Part shown: positions 1 through 7,273 of the stretch, one piece after another
Layout: the number at the start of each line of letters is the position of its first letter
How positions within the stretch are numbered: position 1 is the stretch's first letter
NCBI GenBank assembly: GCA_002352425.1
Contig: DEIK01000103.1
Span: forward strand, 1-12,344
Reading direction: 5' to 3'
Length of the DNA stretch: 12,344 bases
Source: Rhodobacteraceae bacterium UBA2776
GTDB lineage: Bacteria; Pseudomonadota; Alphaproteobacteria; Rhodobacterales; Rhodobacteraceae
Notes under the pieces: model-generated
The model's input: only the letters and a program-made list of their open reading frames with translations
Database searches by the model: none
What the model was told of the DNA's origin: nothing
Made by a program: the position numbers and the translations under genes

Positions 1-509
1 TTGCGTTTACGGTTCGGAATGTAATTCGCATAATTCATCAGGTTCACCGTGCGCGGATCGACCATTTCGATCGAGCCACAGTTTTCTGGGGTTTGCACAT
101 AGTAAACCCCGCTCCACAATGCGCCGGGGTGGATATGGGCGCGGTTGCTGGCACCGGGTGGGTTGGCAATCGACCACATGGTGGTGATCTCCAACCGACG
201 CTTTTCGTCATACCCCATGTTTTCGGACATACCGGCTGCCATATCGTTAATACGTTTGGTCAGCTTGTCGTATTTTTCATCTTTATGCAGGTTGTTGTGG
301 CTATGCCACCCGCCCAGGCTCTTGAAATTGGAGCGTTCAATGCCCTTGGCATCCTGTTTGCGTTCGGCGTTAATCGCCGCCAGGATTTCTTTGTTCATCT
401 CTTCGGCGTCATGCAACATGGACGAATAAATCAAAGTTGGGAAATAATCGTCACGGCGCAGCGTATCCTGATGTCCCTCAGGGCCAATTTGGGAAATATT
501 ACGAGTCAT
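1..509 (-). CDS. Putative 2OG-Fe(II) oxygenase, TIGR02466-like (partial, C-terminus beyond left edge)
   Basis: I read 169 codons on the minus strand; the gene runs off the left end of the window. The protein starts MTRNISQIGPEGHQ and contains an HIHPG motif at residues 125-129, followed by LWSGVYYVQTP (131-141), G145 and DPR (151-153). This is the signature of the TIGR02466 / 2OG-FeII_Oxy_5 family, in which HxHP plus SGVYYV belongs to a double-stranded beta-helix expected to bind iron. The substrate is unknown for most members. Start choice: ATG at 509-507 has a good ribosome site, AAGGAG (complement of 518-523), 8 bases upstream. There is no signal peptide, so it is probably cytoplasmic. The gap to the next upstream gene is AT-rich and probably carries its own promoter. 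The remaining iron and 2OG ligands (a later His and Arg) lie outside the window, so activity cannot be judged. The family call is fairly sure; the function is open. Confidence 0.8.
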   Translation of the reverse strand, partial: MTRNISQIGPEGHQDTLRRDDYFPTLIYSSMLHDAEEMNKEILAAINAERKQDAKGIERSNFKSLGGWHSHNNLHKDEKYDKLTKRINDMAAGMSENMGYDEKRRLEITTMWSIANPPGASNRAHIHPGALWSGVYYVQTPENCGSIEMVDPRTVNLMNYANYIPNRKR

Positions 510-607
510 TATGTAGTCTCCTTGTTAAAATTATTGTACAAATTGATAATGTTTACTGAAATAATAATTGTATAGTATAGCACAAACCGACCCAAACCCT
601 AAGCTCT
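510..607 (-). promoter_or_regulatory. AT-rich upstream region of the oxygenase-like gene
   Basis: This gap is about 18% GC over 521-580, far below the flanking genes. On the minus strand it has a possible -10 box TATACT (complement of 574-579), without a convincing -35. A perfect 8-bp palindrome TTGTACAA lies at 534-541, and an imperfect inverted repeat joins 537-550 and 561-572. It probably carries the promoter, and perhaps an operator, for the gene starting at 509. It may also be just the spacer behind the HEXXH gene. Only the base composition and the palindrome are directly seen. Confidence 0.4.
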
Positions 608-1417
608 TTATCGGCATTCTGCTGGTGGTGGCATGGCAGGGGGATATGCTATTTCTTGGTTTAATAGGTCTTGAAAAAATGCAATCCTAGCGGGTACGGC
701 CAGCAGAATATCGCGGCTGTCCACTGGAGGTATTCGGCCTGGGTGGCGGATCATCCCATAGGCGAAAAGCGCGGTCTCAGCCATGTCCTCGCCCGCCGGA
801 TAGTCTTGCCCATAACGGGTCAGGAACCTGTTGTCGGACTGCTGCGCGCCAACCCATGCGTTTGAGCGCGCATAAAGCGGGTCCAGCGAAACATGCGCTG
901 CCTCGTGCATCATAGATTCCTCTAGATGGTTTTGGGAAATGCGCAGCGTTGTGCGTTCGGCATAGACGAAAATCTTGCCAGCCCCGGCTGAATAGGTAGG
1001 ACGGCCATCATGAATACCCAGCTGGCGAATACCGTGTCGAAACAACAGTGGCAGTTGTCCCAACGAACGGGTATAGCGCCGCGCCTCAGTCTCGGCGGCC
1101 TCAACCGTGCCAAATTCGGGGTTCACGATGATATCAATCGGCGCGCTGTTGCTGAAATGCGCTTGAAATAGGAAGACCTCAAAATCAAACTCGTTGTCCA
1201 CCCGTTTGTCCCACATCTGACGGGTGGTGCGCCCCAGATAACTGAGACAGACAAAGTCGCTTGGATCATCGACCTGAATGATATCGAACACCGTGTCGGC
1301 GGTTGAGGAATAGGGCGGATCAGCCTCGGCATTGGCGCACAGTGGCACCATTGCCCCGCCCATCAGGATTGAAATGCCAATGGTAGCGAAAATTGCGCGC
1401 AAAGGGCTAAGTTTCAT
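608..1417 (-). CDS. Secreted hypothetical protein with HEXXH (putative zinc metallopeptidase-like)
   Basis: The protein has 269 residues. It starts with a typical Sec signal peptide: MKLSPLR, a hydrophobic stretch at about 8-26, and a likely cleavage site after ANA (residue 30), so export to the periplasm or outside is expected. HEAAH at 171-175 is the classic zinc-binding HEXXH motif. About 35 residues further on, a GEDMAE segment (209-214) offers E210 or E214 as a third ligand, as in gluzincin-type enzymes. C57 and C268 could form a disulfide. The C-terminal tail is proline-rich (259-265). I do not recognise the family, and no substrate can be named. The start is supported by the signal peptide; a GGAGG (complement of 1430-1434) lies 12 bases upstream, which is rather far. 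It runs in the same direction as the oxygenase-like gene but is separated from it by an AT-rich gap, so a shared function is not implied. It could also be a non-catalytic relative. Confidence 0.72.
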   Translation of the reverse strand: MKLSPLRAIFATIGISILMGGAMVPLCANAEADPPYSSTADTVFDIIQVDDPSDFVCLSYLGRTTRQMWDKRVDNEFDFEVFLFQAHFSNSAPIDIIVNPEFGTVEAAETEARRYTRSLGQLPLLFRHGIRQLGIHDGRPTYSAGAGKIFVYAERTTLRISQNHLEESMMHEAAHVSLDPLYARSNAWVGAQQSDNRFLTRYGQDYPAGEDMAETALFAYGMIRHPGRIPPVDSRDILLAVPARIAFFQDLLNQEIAYPPAMPPPAECR

Positions 1418-1601
1418 CGGATTGCTATGCCTCCAACTAAAATGTTTTGCTCTAAATATTTTGGAACTTTAGCACAACGAGTCAGGAAAACATAGCTTTT
1501 CCACGATTTAGGCAGCTATTTGCCGATTGATTTCTGCGCCTTTGCGCGTCGGCCATCGCGCTACGTTTGCCCAAATCAAGGGTAGCCTTTGCAAATCTGT
1601 G

Positions 1602-2540
1602 CTAATCGACAACCTTGCCAGATTCAATCAAACTGTCCAGAAACCGTTGCGCCGTGAGGGACAGCTTTTTGTCGCGCAAATGCACCGCAGACCAGCGCCG
1701 CACCAAAGGAAAGCCGACCACATCCAGCACAACGATATGCTTGTTGCTCAGCTCAAGCCCCAGATTGCGCCGCGACAACACCGAGATCCCCAACCCCGCC
1801 ATCACGCCCTGTTTGATCGCCTCGGCGTTGCCAAGCTCCATATAGGGTTTGATCGCCAGATTATTGGCCGCAAACAGACGGTCGACCGCTTGACGCGTGC
1901 CAGAGCCGGGTTCACGCACCAAAAACCGCGCTGTGCTGATCTGTTTTAGCGACAGCTTGCGCTGTCCCGCCAAGGGGTGATCAGGGGCGGCGACGACCAC
2001 CATTTCATTGTCGATGAACGGATAGGCTGTAACCGCGATCTCGTCAGGGACTTGCCCCATGATCAGCAGGTCATCCTGATTGGAACGTAACCGCTCCAGC
2101 ACTTCGGCCCGATTGGTGATGGTCAGACGCGGCTGCACCTCGGGGTGCGCTTCTACAAATGCCCCCAACAGATGCGGCATGAAATAGGCCGCCGTGGTGA
2201 TCACCGCGAGACGCAACTCGCCCTTGACCACGCCCTTCAGCTCATCCGCTAGGTCGCCCAATGCCCCAACCCGTCCCAGAATATCCTGCGACAACACGTA
2301 AACCTCGCGGCCCGCATGTGTCGGATGCATCTTGCGCCCGACCTGTTCCATCAATGCCAAGCCCAGTGTTTTACTTAGCTTATCAACCTGCATGGACACC
2401 GTCGGCTGGCTTAGGTTCAGCGCCTCGGCGGCCTTTGTAAACCCATCCAGACGCACCACGGTTTCAAAGATTTGCAGCTGGCGCAGGGAAACATGGGGCA
2501 AGGCAGCGTGAAGGGCAGTTGGCAGGGAGGGAGGGATCAT
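1602..2540 (-). CDS. cbbR: LysR-type transcriptional regulator CbbR of the Calvin-cycle genes
   Basis: This 312-residue LysR-family protein has an N-terminal winged helix-turn-helix at about residues 17-77 (HVSLRQLQIFETVVR, then FTKAAEALNLSQPTVSMQVDKL), followed by the two-lobed effector-binding domain at about 105-305. It lies divergent to the RuBisCO gene, the standard place for CbbR, which in other autotrophs activates cbb operons in response to metabolites such as RuBP, and in some bacteria ATP, NADPH or phosphoenolpyruvate. The name rests on family plus position, not on a residue unique to CbbR. ATG at 2540-2538 is the only good start before the conserved HVSLRQL; the ribosome site is weak (AGAGAAA-like). 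The N-terminal extension of about 15 residues before the domain is slightly long. It probably represses its own transcription from the shared 105-bp gap, as is usual in LysR systems. Confidence 0.92.
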   Translation of the reverse strand: MIPPSLPTALHAALPHVSLRQLQIFETVVRLDGFTKAAEALNLSQPTVSMQVDKLSKTLGLALMEQVGRKMHPTHAGREVYVLSQDILGRVGALGDLADELKGVVKGELRLAVITTAAYFMPHLLGAFVEAHPEVQPRLTITNRAEVLERLRSNQDDLLIMGQVPDEIAVTAYPFIDNEMVVVAAPDHPLAGQRKLSLKQISTARFLVREPGSGTRQAVDRLFAANNLAIKPYMELGNAEAIKQGVMAGLGISVLSRRNLGLELSNKHIVVLDVVGFPLVRRWSAVHLRDKKLSLTAQRFLDSLIESGKVVD

Positions 2541-2645
2541 AGATTTTTCTCTATATGTTTGGTAGATATTATTGATTATTATTTATATTTCAAATCCGAT
2601 ATCAAGTCCAGCATACGGGAGACCGCACATTTTTTGGAGGATACC
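2541..2645. promoter_or_regulatory. Divergent cbbR/cbbM promoter-operator region
   Basis: This 105-bp gap between divergent starts is about 20% GC across 2541-2600. LysR proteins bind T-N11-A sites. Two overlapping copies of the TNA-N7-TNA form used by CbbR are visible, at 2569-2581 (TTATTGATTATTA) and 2573-2585 (TGATTATTATTTA). In such AT-rich DNA these matches are easily due to chance. A possible cbbM -10 is TATATT at 2584-2589, with TTGGTA at 2559-2564 as a poor -35 (19-bp spacer). The cbbM ribosome site GGAGG is at 2636-2640. That the region holds the operator follows from gene layout; the exact sites are inferred. Confidence 0.55.
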
Positions 2646-4031
2646 ATGTTAGACCAAACCAGCCGTTACAGCGACCTGAGCCTGAAAGAAAAAGACCTGA
2701 TGGCCAACGGCAAACACGTTTTGGCCGCTTATAAAATGAAACCGGCCGAGGGGTTTTTCGATTACATCGGCACGGCGGCACATTTCTGTGCGGAATCCTC
2801 AACAGGTACCAATGTGGCGACAACGACCACCGATGATTTTGCCATGGGTCTGGACGCGATTTGCTACGAGATCGACGAAGAAAAAGAGCTGATGAAAATC
2901 GCTTTCCCGATTGATCTGTTTGATCGCAATATCACGGATGGGCGCGCTATGGTCGTGTCCTTGATGACTTGTATGGTTGGCAACAACCAGGCAATGGGCG
3001 ACGTTGAATACGCCAAACTGCTGGATTTTTACGTGCCACCAAATTTCCTGCGCCTGTTTGATGGTCCTGCACGTGGAATCAAAGACATGTGGCGCATTTT
3101 GGGCCGTGATCTGGACAATGGCGGCATGGTTGTCGGCACCATCATCAAACCCAAACTGGGTCTGCGCCCCAAACCCTTTGCCGAGGCTTGCTATCAGTTC
3201 TGGCTGGGTGGCGATTTCATCAAAAACGATGAACCACAGGGCAATCAGGTTTACGCCCCGATGAAAGAATCCATTCCCTTGATCGTTGATTCAATGAAAC
3301 GCGCGATGGATGACACAGGCCAAGCCAAATTGTTCTCGGCCAACATCACCGCAGATGATCCCAATGAGATGATCGCACGCGGCGAATATGTGCTAGAGCA
3401 ATTCGGCTTTCTAGCTGAAAATGTTGCCCTGCTGGTCGACGGGTTTGTCGGCGGCTGCGGCATGGTCACAACGGCGCGCCGCCACTTTGGCAATCAGTTC
3501 ATTCACTATCACCGCGCCGGTCACGGTATGGTCACGGGGGAAGAATCCAATCGCGGATATACCGCGCTGGCCCATATGAAATGGGCGCGCATGTCCGGGT
3601 CTTCGGGCATCCACACCGGCACCATGGGGTTTGGCAAAATGGAAGGCTATAACAGTGACACCGTGCTGGCCGACATGCTAATGGGCGATAGCGTTATGGG
3701 CACGCATTTCCATCAAGAATGGGAAGGTATGAAGCCAACCTCGCCAATCATTTCAGGTGGTATGAATGCGTTACGTTTGCCGGGGTTCTTTGACAACCTT
3801 GGCCATTGTAATGTGATCCAAACCTCGGGCGGGGGGGCTTTGGGGCACAAGGATGGCATCGCCGATGGTGCGACCTCGCTGCGCCAATCCTATCAAGCCT
3901 GGCAGGAGGGTGTCGATCTGGTCGAATACGCCAAAGAGCATAAGGAAATGCGCGGTGCGTTTGAGTCCTTCTCTTCGGATGCGGATCAGCTTTATCCGGG
4001 CTGGCGCGAAAAACTGGGCGTCCACAAATAG
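2646..4031 (+). CDS. cbbM: Form II ribulose-1,5-bisphosphate carboxylase/oxygenase (RuBisCO)
   Basis: This 461-residue protein fixes CO2 onto ribulose-1,5-bisphosphate in the Calvin cycle. Form II enzymes are built only of large subunits, and no cbbS is present. It aligns from end to end with the Rhodospirillum rubrum enzyme from memory: SSTGTN (51-56), GTIIKPKLGLRPK with catalytic K168, and GGDFIKNDEPQGNQ with K193, the carbamylated lysine, plus metal ligands D195 and E196. Later come the HYHRAGH and loop-6 GFGKMEG motifs and the C-terminal SGGMNALR and GGGALGH segments that bind phosphate. All key residues are present. Start: ATG 2646 with GGAGG five bases upstream; the frame stays open back to 2472, but that part overlaps cbbR and matches nothing in the family. 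cbbQ and cbbO follow at short spacing, so the three should be one CbbR-controlled operon. Form II enzymes have low CO2/O2 specificity and suit high-CO2 or low-O2 settings. Confidence 0.98.
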   Translation: MLDQTSRYSDLSLKEKDLMANGKHVLAAYKMKPAEGFFDYIGTAAHFCAESSTGTNVATTTTDDFAMGLDAICYEIDEEKELMKIAFPIDLFDRNITDGRAMVVSLMTCMVGNNQAMGDVEYAKLLDFYVPPNFLRLFDGPARGIKDMWRILGRDLDNGGMVVGTIIKPKLGLRPKPFAEACYQFWLGGDFIKNDEPQGNQVYAPMKESIPLIVDSMKRAMDDTGQAKLFSANITADDPNEMIARGEYVLEQFGFLAENVALLVDGFVGGCGMVTTARRHFGNQFIHYHRAGHGMVTGEESNRGYTALAHMKWARMSGSSGIHTGTMGFGKMEGYNSDTVLADMLMGDSVMGTHFHQEWEGMKPTSPIISGGMNALRLPGFFDNLGHCNVIQTSGGGALGHKDGIADGATSLRQSYQAWQEGVDLVEYAKEHKEMRGAFESFSSDADQLYPGWREKLGVHK

Positions 4032-4062
4032 GTCAATTTCACCAAACCAAATGAGGGCCATC

Positions 4063-4866
4063 ATGACCGACACCGATCAGTATCGCATCAAGAACGAGCC
4101 GTATTATCAAGCAACGGGGAATGAAATCCCGCTGTATGAAACGGCCTACAGCTGTCGCTTACCCGTGATGGTCAAAGGCCCAACTGGTTGTGGAAAATCA
4201 CGGTTTGTTGAGTATATGGCGTGGAAATTGCAAAAACCGCTGATCACTGTGGCCTGCAATGAGGACATGACAGCGGCTGATCTGGTGGGACGGTTTTTGC
4301 TGGATGAAAACGGCACCCGTTGGCAGGATGGCCCGCTGACGGTTGCCGCCCGCATCGGCGCGATCTGCTACCTGGACGAGGTGGTCGAGGCCCGCCAAGA
4401 CACCACCGTGGTGATCCATCCGCTGACGGATCACCGCCGCGTTTTGCCGTTGGATAAAAAGGGCGAATTGCTAGAAGCCCACGCCGATTTCCAATTGGTG
4501 ATTTCTTATAATCCCGGCTACCAAAGCCTGATGAAAGACCTGAAACAGTCAACAAAACAACGCTTTACGGCGCTGGATTTTGATTACCCCGAAGCAGAGG
4601 CCGAAGCCAGTATCATCGCCCGCGAGGGTGGGGTTAAACCGGTTTTGGCCAGCCAGTTGGTCGACATCGCACAGCGCGCCCGCAACCTAAAAGGCCACGG
4701 CATTGACGAGGGCATCTCGACCCGCCTGATGGTCTATGCCGCCATGCTGATTGGCAAAGGTGTTGATCCGGTTGAAGCCTGCAAAATGGCAATGGTGCGT
4801 CCGTTAACGGATGATGCCGACATCCGCGCAACCTTGGATGCGGCGGTTGAACTGGTGCTGGGATAG
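4063..4866 (+). CDS. cbbQ: RuBisCO activase ATPase subunit CbbQ (MoxR-type AAA+)
   Basis: This 267-residue AAA+ ATPase of the MoxR branch is the usual length for CbbQ. Walker A is GPTGCGKS at 39-46, Walker B is ICYLDE at 101-106, the sensor-1 region is ISYNP at 147-151, and a likely arginine finger is in KQRF at 165-168. The C-terminal part (about 185-260) fits the CbbQ_C helical domain. CbbQ forms ring hexamers that bind one CbbO and use ATP to remodel inhibited RuBisCO, releasing bound sugar phosphates. Directly behind cbbM it should be the Q2 type that serves form II enzyme. Start: ATG 4063 with GAGGG at 4053-4057. An in-frame ATG 12 bases earlier (4051) overlaps this ribosome site and is less likely. 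It lies 31 bases after cbbM, without a visible terminator. Confidence 0.96.
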   Translation: MTDTDQYRIKNEPYYQATGNEIPLYETAYSCRLPVMVKGPTGCGKSRFVEYMAWKLQKPLITVACNEDMTAADLVGRFLLDENGTRWQDGPLTVAARIGAICYLDEVVEARQDTTVVIHPLTDHRRVLPLDKKGELLEAHADFQLVISYNPGYQSLMKDLKQSTKQRFTALDFDYPEAEAEASIIAREGGVKPVLASQLVDIAQRARNLKGHGIDEGISTRLMVYAAMLIGKGVDPVEACKMAMVRPLTDDADIRATLDAAVELVLG

Positions 4867-4891
4867 CGCCCTGATCTGCGAAAGGGCTGAT

Positions 4892-7111
4892 ATGTCACCT
4901 GAAACCCGGATTTGGCGCGACCAGTTGAACAGCACGGTCAAACGCATCGACGACATTTTTGCCGATGCCTTGCAAAATGCGCAAACCGTGTTGGATGACG
5001 ACGGGCTTAGGGCTTGGTTGGCCGGCGCGGATCGGGTGGCGGCACTGGGACGTGGCACCGAACTGGTTTTGATTTTTCTAGATGAAATCCCCGAAGTCGT
5101 GCGCCACTCTGATGCCGAAATCATCCCCGAAATTGCGGCCACCACCGCGTTCCTGTCAGAGAACGCCGTGCGCGGCGCCTATGCGCCGTTTTTGGCCACA
5201 TTGCCCGCAATTGCGCGGCGTCTAAACAGCGGCGATTCCTTGCGCGCATGGCTTGGGTTGGTGCGCGATATGACGTTGCAAGCCAAAGAGGGTACCGCCG
5301 CCCTTGTGCAGCGCGCGCCCTATTTGTTTGGTCAATTGTCGATGGCAGGGGTGGCCAGTTGGATCAAATACGGCATCCGTGTCTACCGAGACCATCCACA
5401 CCGTTTGCCTGACTATTTCAGCCTGCAAAGCGCCGACGCCAAAGCGATGCTGGTGAAAGAGCGCAACGGCACCCTGTTCATGGACCATGAGCGCCAGCTA
5501 CATTTGTTTGCCCGCGCGTTTTGGGACGTGGACGCCGAATTTCGCCCCTATTCCGAAGCGTTTGAGACCGAGCGCAAACCCCGCCCGCATCTGGACCGCC
5601 AAGGCGTCCATATTCCAGATGTGTTTGAGGATCAAAACGGGGTGTCCGGCATCAACCGTTACCGCGCCATGATCGCGCATATGATGGCCCACAAAATGTG
5701 GTCACAGCCTTTTCTTGCCGACAATTACAGCGTTTTTCAGCATATCTGCATCGAGATTTTCGAAGATGCCCGTGTGGAACATCTGGCCATGCAACGATTG
5801 CCGGGCCTGCGCAAATTGTGGTTGTCCTTGCACCCGATGCCAAAACCCGGAGCCTGCCCAAAAGGTTGGTCCAGCATCCGGCACAAACTGGCCATGCTGT
5901 CTTATGCGCTGCTCAACCCCGATCACCGCTATTCTGATCCCGCCTTGCTGGCGGCGGTGGCCAAATTTCACGCATCATTCGCCGAGGATCCCTACGATGC
6001 CAACAAAAGCATCCAATTGGGCATTCATTGGCTCAAGGACAACTATGAACACAATTTCCGTCAGTCCAAAGTCTGGTTTGAAGACACCGAAGTCAGCTAT
6101 CGTGATGACAATCGCTATCTGTGGATTTTCCTTGAGGAACCCGAACATGACGATGAGTTTCACTCGGATCACAACACCGCCGACCGTGATGCACAAACCC
6201 AAGATGACGGGTTGTTACCGCCACGCCACTATCCGGAATGGGATTATCAAATCCAGAATTACCGCCCAGATTGGGCCACGGTTTATGAGGCGATCCAGCC
6301 CCAAGGCGATGCCGGGTTGATTGACGGGTTGCTGTCCAAACATCAACGCCTTATCAAGCAGTTAAAGCAAATTGTTGATCTGCTAAAACCGCAACAACGC
6401 AAGCGTATTCGCTATCAGGAGGAAGGCGATGATCTGGATGTCGACGTCGCGATCCGCGCCGCAATTGACTTTCGCAGCGGCATCACACCGGACACCCGCA
6501 TCCACCAAAGCTATGTCAAAGATGGACGGGATATTTCAGTGCTGTTGCTGTTGGACCTGTCGGAATCCATCAACGACAGGCCAGAAGGTGCGGACGCCAG
6601 TATTTTGCAACTGAGCCAAGAAGCCAGCGCCTTGCTGGCCACCGCCGTTGACGCCTTGGGCGATCCCTTTGCCATCGCCGGGTTTTCCTCAAACACCCGA
6701 TTTGAGGTGCGCTATTCGCATTTCAAGGGGTTCAACGAACCTTGGGGGGCGGCGCCAAAGGCCCGTCTGGGCGCAATGCAAGCCGGAGAATCGACCCGTA
6801 TGGGCGCGGCTCTGCGCCATGCGGGCGGCTATCTGGCGCATCGGGCCGAAGAGAAAAAGCTGCTGCTGGTTCTGACGGATGGCGAGCCGCATGACATCGA
6901 CGTCGCCGATCCGAAATACCTGCAGGACGACACCCATCTGGCGGTGAATGAATTGGCCAACAAAGGTGTCTCGACCTTTTGCATCAGCTTGGATCCCAAG
7001 GCCGACGACTACATCGGCGACATTTTCGGGCGCAACAATTTCGCGGTGATTGACCGGATCGAAAGCCTGCCGGAAAAGCTGCCCAAACTGTTCCTGTCGC
7101 TGACCAAATAG
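4892..7111 (+). CDS. cbbO: RuBisCO activase adaptor CbbO (von Willebrand factor A domain)
   Basis: The protein has 739 residues. The N-terminal two thirds is the helical CbbO-specific region; it includes an acidic linker (about 420-450, rich in E/D/H) and ends in a Lys/Arg-rich segment. The C-terminal part (about 545-739) is a von Willebrand A domain with a complete metal-ion-dependent adhesion site: D555-x-S557-x-S559, T635 in ESTRMGAAL, and D663 in LTDGEPHD. In known CbbQO systems this site contacts an acidic residue on RuBisCO, and CbbO links the substrate to the CbbQ ring; both are needed for activase function. Start: ATG 4892 preceded by AAAGGG (4881-4886), 25 bases after cbbQ. The frame is open back to 4811, but that part overlaps cbbQ. 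All motif residues are intact, so a working activase is expected. No clear terminator follows; the next promoter begins 19 bases after the stop. Confidence 0.95.
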   Translation: MSPETRIWRDQLNSTVKRIDDIFADALQNAQTVLDDDGLRAWLAGADRVAALGRGTELVLIFLDEIPEVVRHSDAEIIPEIAATTAFLSENAVRGAYAPFLATLPAIARRLNSGDSLRAWLGLVRDMTLQAKEGTAALVQRAPYLFGQLSMAGVASWIKYGIRVYRDHPHRLPDYFSLQSADAKAMLVKERNGTLFMDHERQLHLFARAFWDVDAEFRPYSEAFETERKPRPHLDRQGVHIPDVFEDQNGVSGINRYRAMIAHMMAHKMWSQPFLADNYSVFQHICIEIFEDARVEHLAMQRLPGLRKLWLSLHPMPKPGACPKGWSSIRHKLAMLSYALLNPDHRYSDPALLAAVAKFHASFAEDPYDANKSIQLGIHWLKDNYEHNFRQSKVWFEDTEVSYRDDNRYLWIFLEEPEHDDEFHSDHNTADRDAQTQDDGLLPPRHYPEWDYQIQNYRPDWATVYEAIQPQGDAGLIDGLLSKHQRLIKQLKQIVDLLKPQQRKRIRYQEEGDDLDVDVAIRAAIDFRSGITPDTRIHQSYVKDGRDISVLLLLDLSESINDRPEGADASILQLSQEASALLATAVDALGDPFAIAGFSSNTRFEVRYSHFKGFNEPWGAAPKARLGAMQAGESTRMGAALRHAGGYLAHRAEEKKLLLVLTDGEPHDIDVADPKYLQDDTHLAVNELANKGVSTFCISLDPKADDYIGDIFGRNNFAVIDRIESLPEKLPKLFLSLTK

Positions 7112-7129
7112 CGTGCATTTCGACAAGGG

Positions 7130-7158
7130 GTGACAATCGCTGCCGCCCGCGATAGGGT
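7130..7158 (+). promoter_or_regulatory. Predicted sigma-70 promoter of the cysS leader/operon
   Basis: A -35 box GTGACA (7130-7135) and a -10 box TAGGGT (7153-7158) are separated by exactly 17 bp. The expected start of transcription, 7 bp beyond the -10, is A7165, the first base of the leader-peptide ATG. A small inverted repeat ATCGC/GCGAT (7136-7140 and 7149-7153) lies in the spacer. The boxes are seen directly; promoter activity is inferred from the spacing and from the position between cbbO and cysS. Confidence 0.6.
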
Positions 7159-7164
7159 AGCGCC

Positions 7165-7212
7165 ATGAAACAGAACAGCGCCATTTGTATTTGCACCTGC
7201 ATTACCAGCTAA
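7165..7212 (+). CDS. Cysteine-rich leader peptide upstream of cysS (15 aa)
   Basis: A 15-codon ORF encodes MKQNSAICICTCITS. Its three Cys codons, TGT, TGC and TGC at 7186, 7192 and 7198, fall within a 15-base stretch. It ends 89 bases before the cysteinyl-tRNA synthetase gene. Clusters of codons for one amino acid just before a gene for that amino acid's biosynthesis or tRNA charging are the hallmark of ribosome-mediated attenuation; Cys-rich leader peptides acting on sulfur genes are known in other bacteria such as mycobacteria. The predicted promoter puts the transcript start at the A of this ATG, so the peptide may be read from a leaderless mRNA, as known for the trpL leader of rhizobia. 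If transcription begins further upstream, only a weak AGGG (7154-7157) could serve as ribosome site. Stalling at the Cys codons when Cys-tRNA is scarce would alter pairing of the RNA behind it. The peptide itself probably has no other role. This is inference from sequence and position; a chance ORF cannot be excluded. Confidence 0.6.
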   Translation: MKQNSAICICTCITS

Positions 7213-7273
7213 CATTTGTTAGGCGGGCTGTCCCTTTTCGTTTTCCATAGATGATCGAAGTTGATAAGCCCGC
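7206..7273 (+). promoter_or_regulatory. Candidate alternative RNA structures of the cysS leader
   Basis: Structure A: CTAAC (7209-7213) pairs with GTTAG (7218-7222) around a 4-base loop, and can be extended by CAGC (7206-7209) with GCTG (7227-7230) across a 5-base bulge. It covers the leader stop codon and is followed by CCCTTTTCGTTTT, a pyrimidine- and T-rich stretch. Structure B: GCGGGCT (7223-7229) pairs perfectly with AGCCCGC (7267-7273). B uses bases needed by the outer stem of A, so the extended A and B exclude each other. A ribosome paused on the Cys codons would cover the 5' arm of A and favour B. A classic GC-rich terminator with a direct T run is not evident, so control could act on transcription or on translation. 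Pairing was found by eye without energy calculation. Confidence 0.35.

Noticed and set aside
93..575. A 160-codon plus-strand frame at the left end
   Set aside because: It lies opposite the oxygenase-like gene, which has the HxHP and SGVYYV motifs; the plus-strand frame has no motif and runs into the AT-rich gap.
1418..1601. The 184-bp gap between the HEXXH gene and cbbR, checked for a terminator or small RNA
   Set aside because: Only a weak 5-bp stem (GCGCG 1544-1548 with CGCGC 1557-1561) and a ribosome site for the HEXXH gene are visible; no T run or clear promoter.
2572..2593. TTGA-N14-TCAA as an FNR/oxygen-control box before cbbM
   Set aside because: FNR sites are TTGAT-N4-ATCAA; the spacing here is far too long.
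2472..2645. Possible N-terminal extension of cbbM from an upstream ATG
   Set aside because: It overlaps the cbbR start and the promoter region, translates AT-rich non-coding DNA, and lacks any match to RuBisCO. ATG 2646 has a GGAGG site and the family N-terminus.
4811..4891. Upstream in-frame start of cbbO inside cbbQ
   Set aside because: It would overlap cbbQ by 56 bases without a ribosome site; ATG 4892 has AAAGGG at the right distance.
7112..7164. A terminator for the cbb operon behind cbbO
   Set aside because: The only stem (7136-7140 with 7149-7153) lies between the -35 and -10 boxes and lacks a T run; the cbb transcript may read into cysS.
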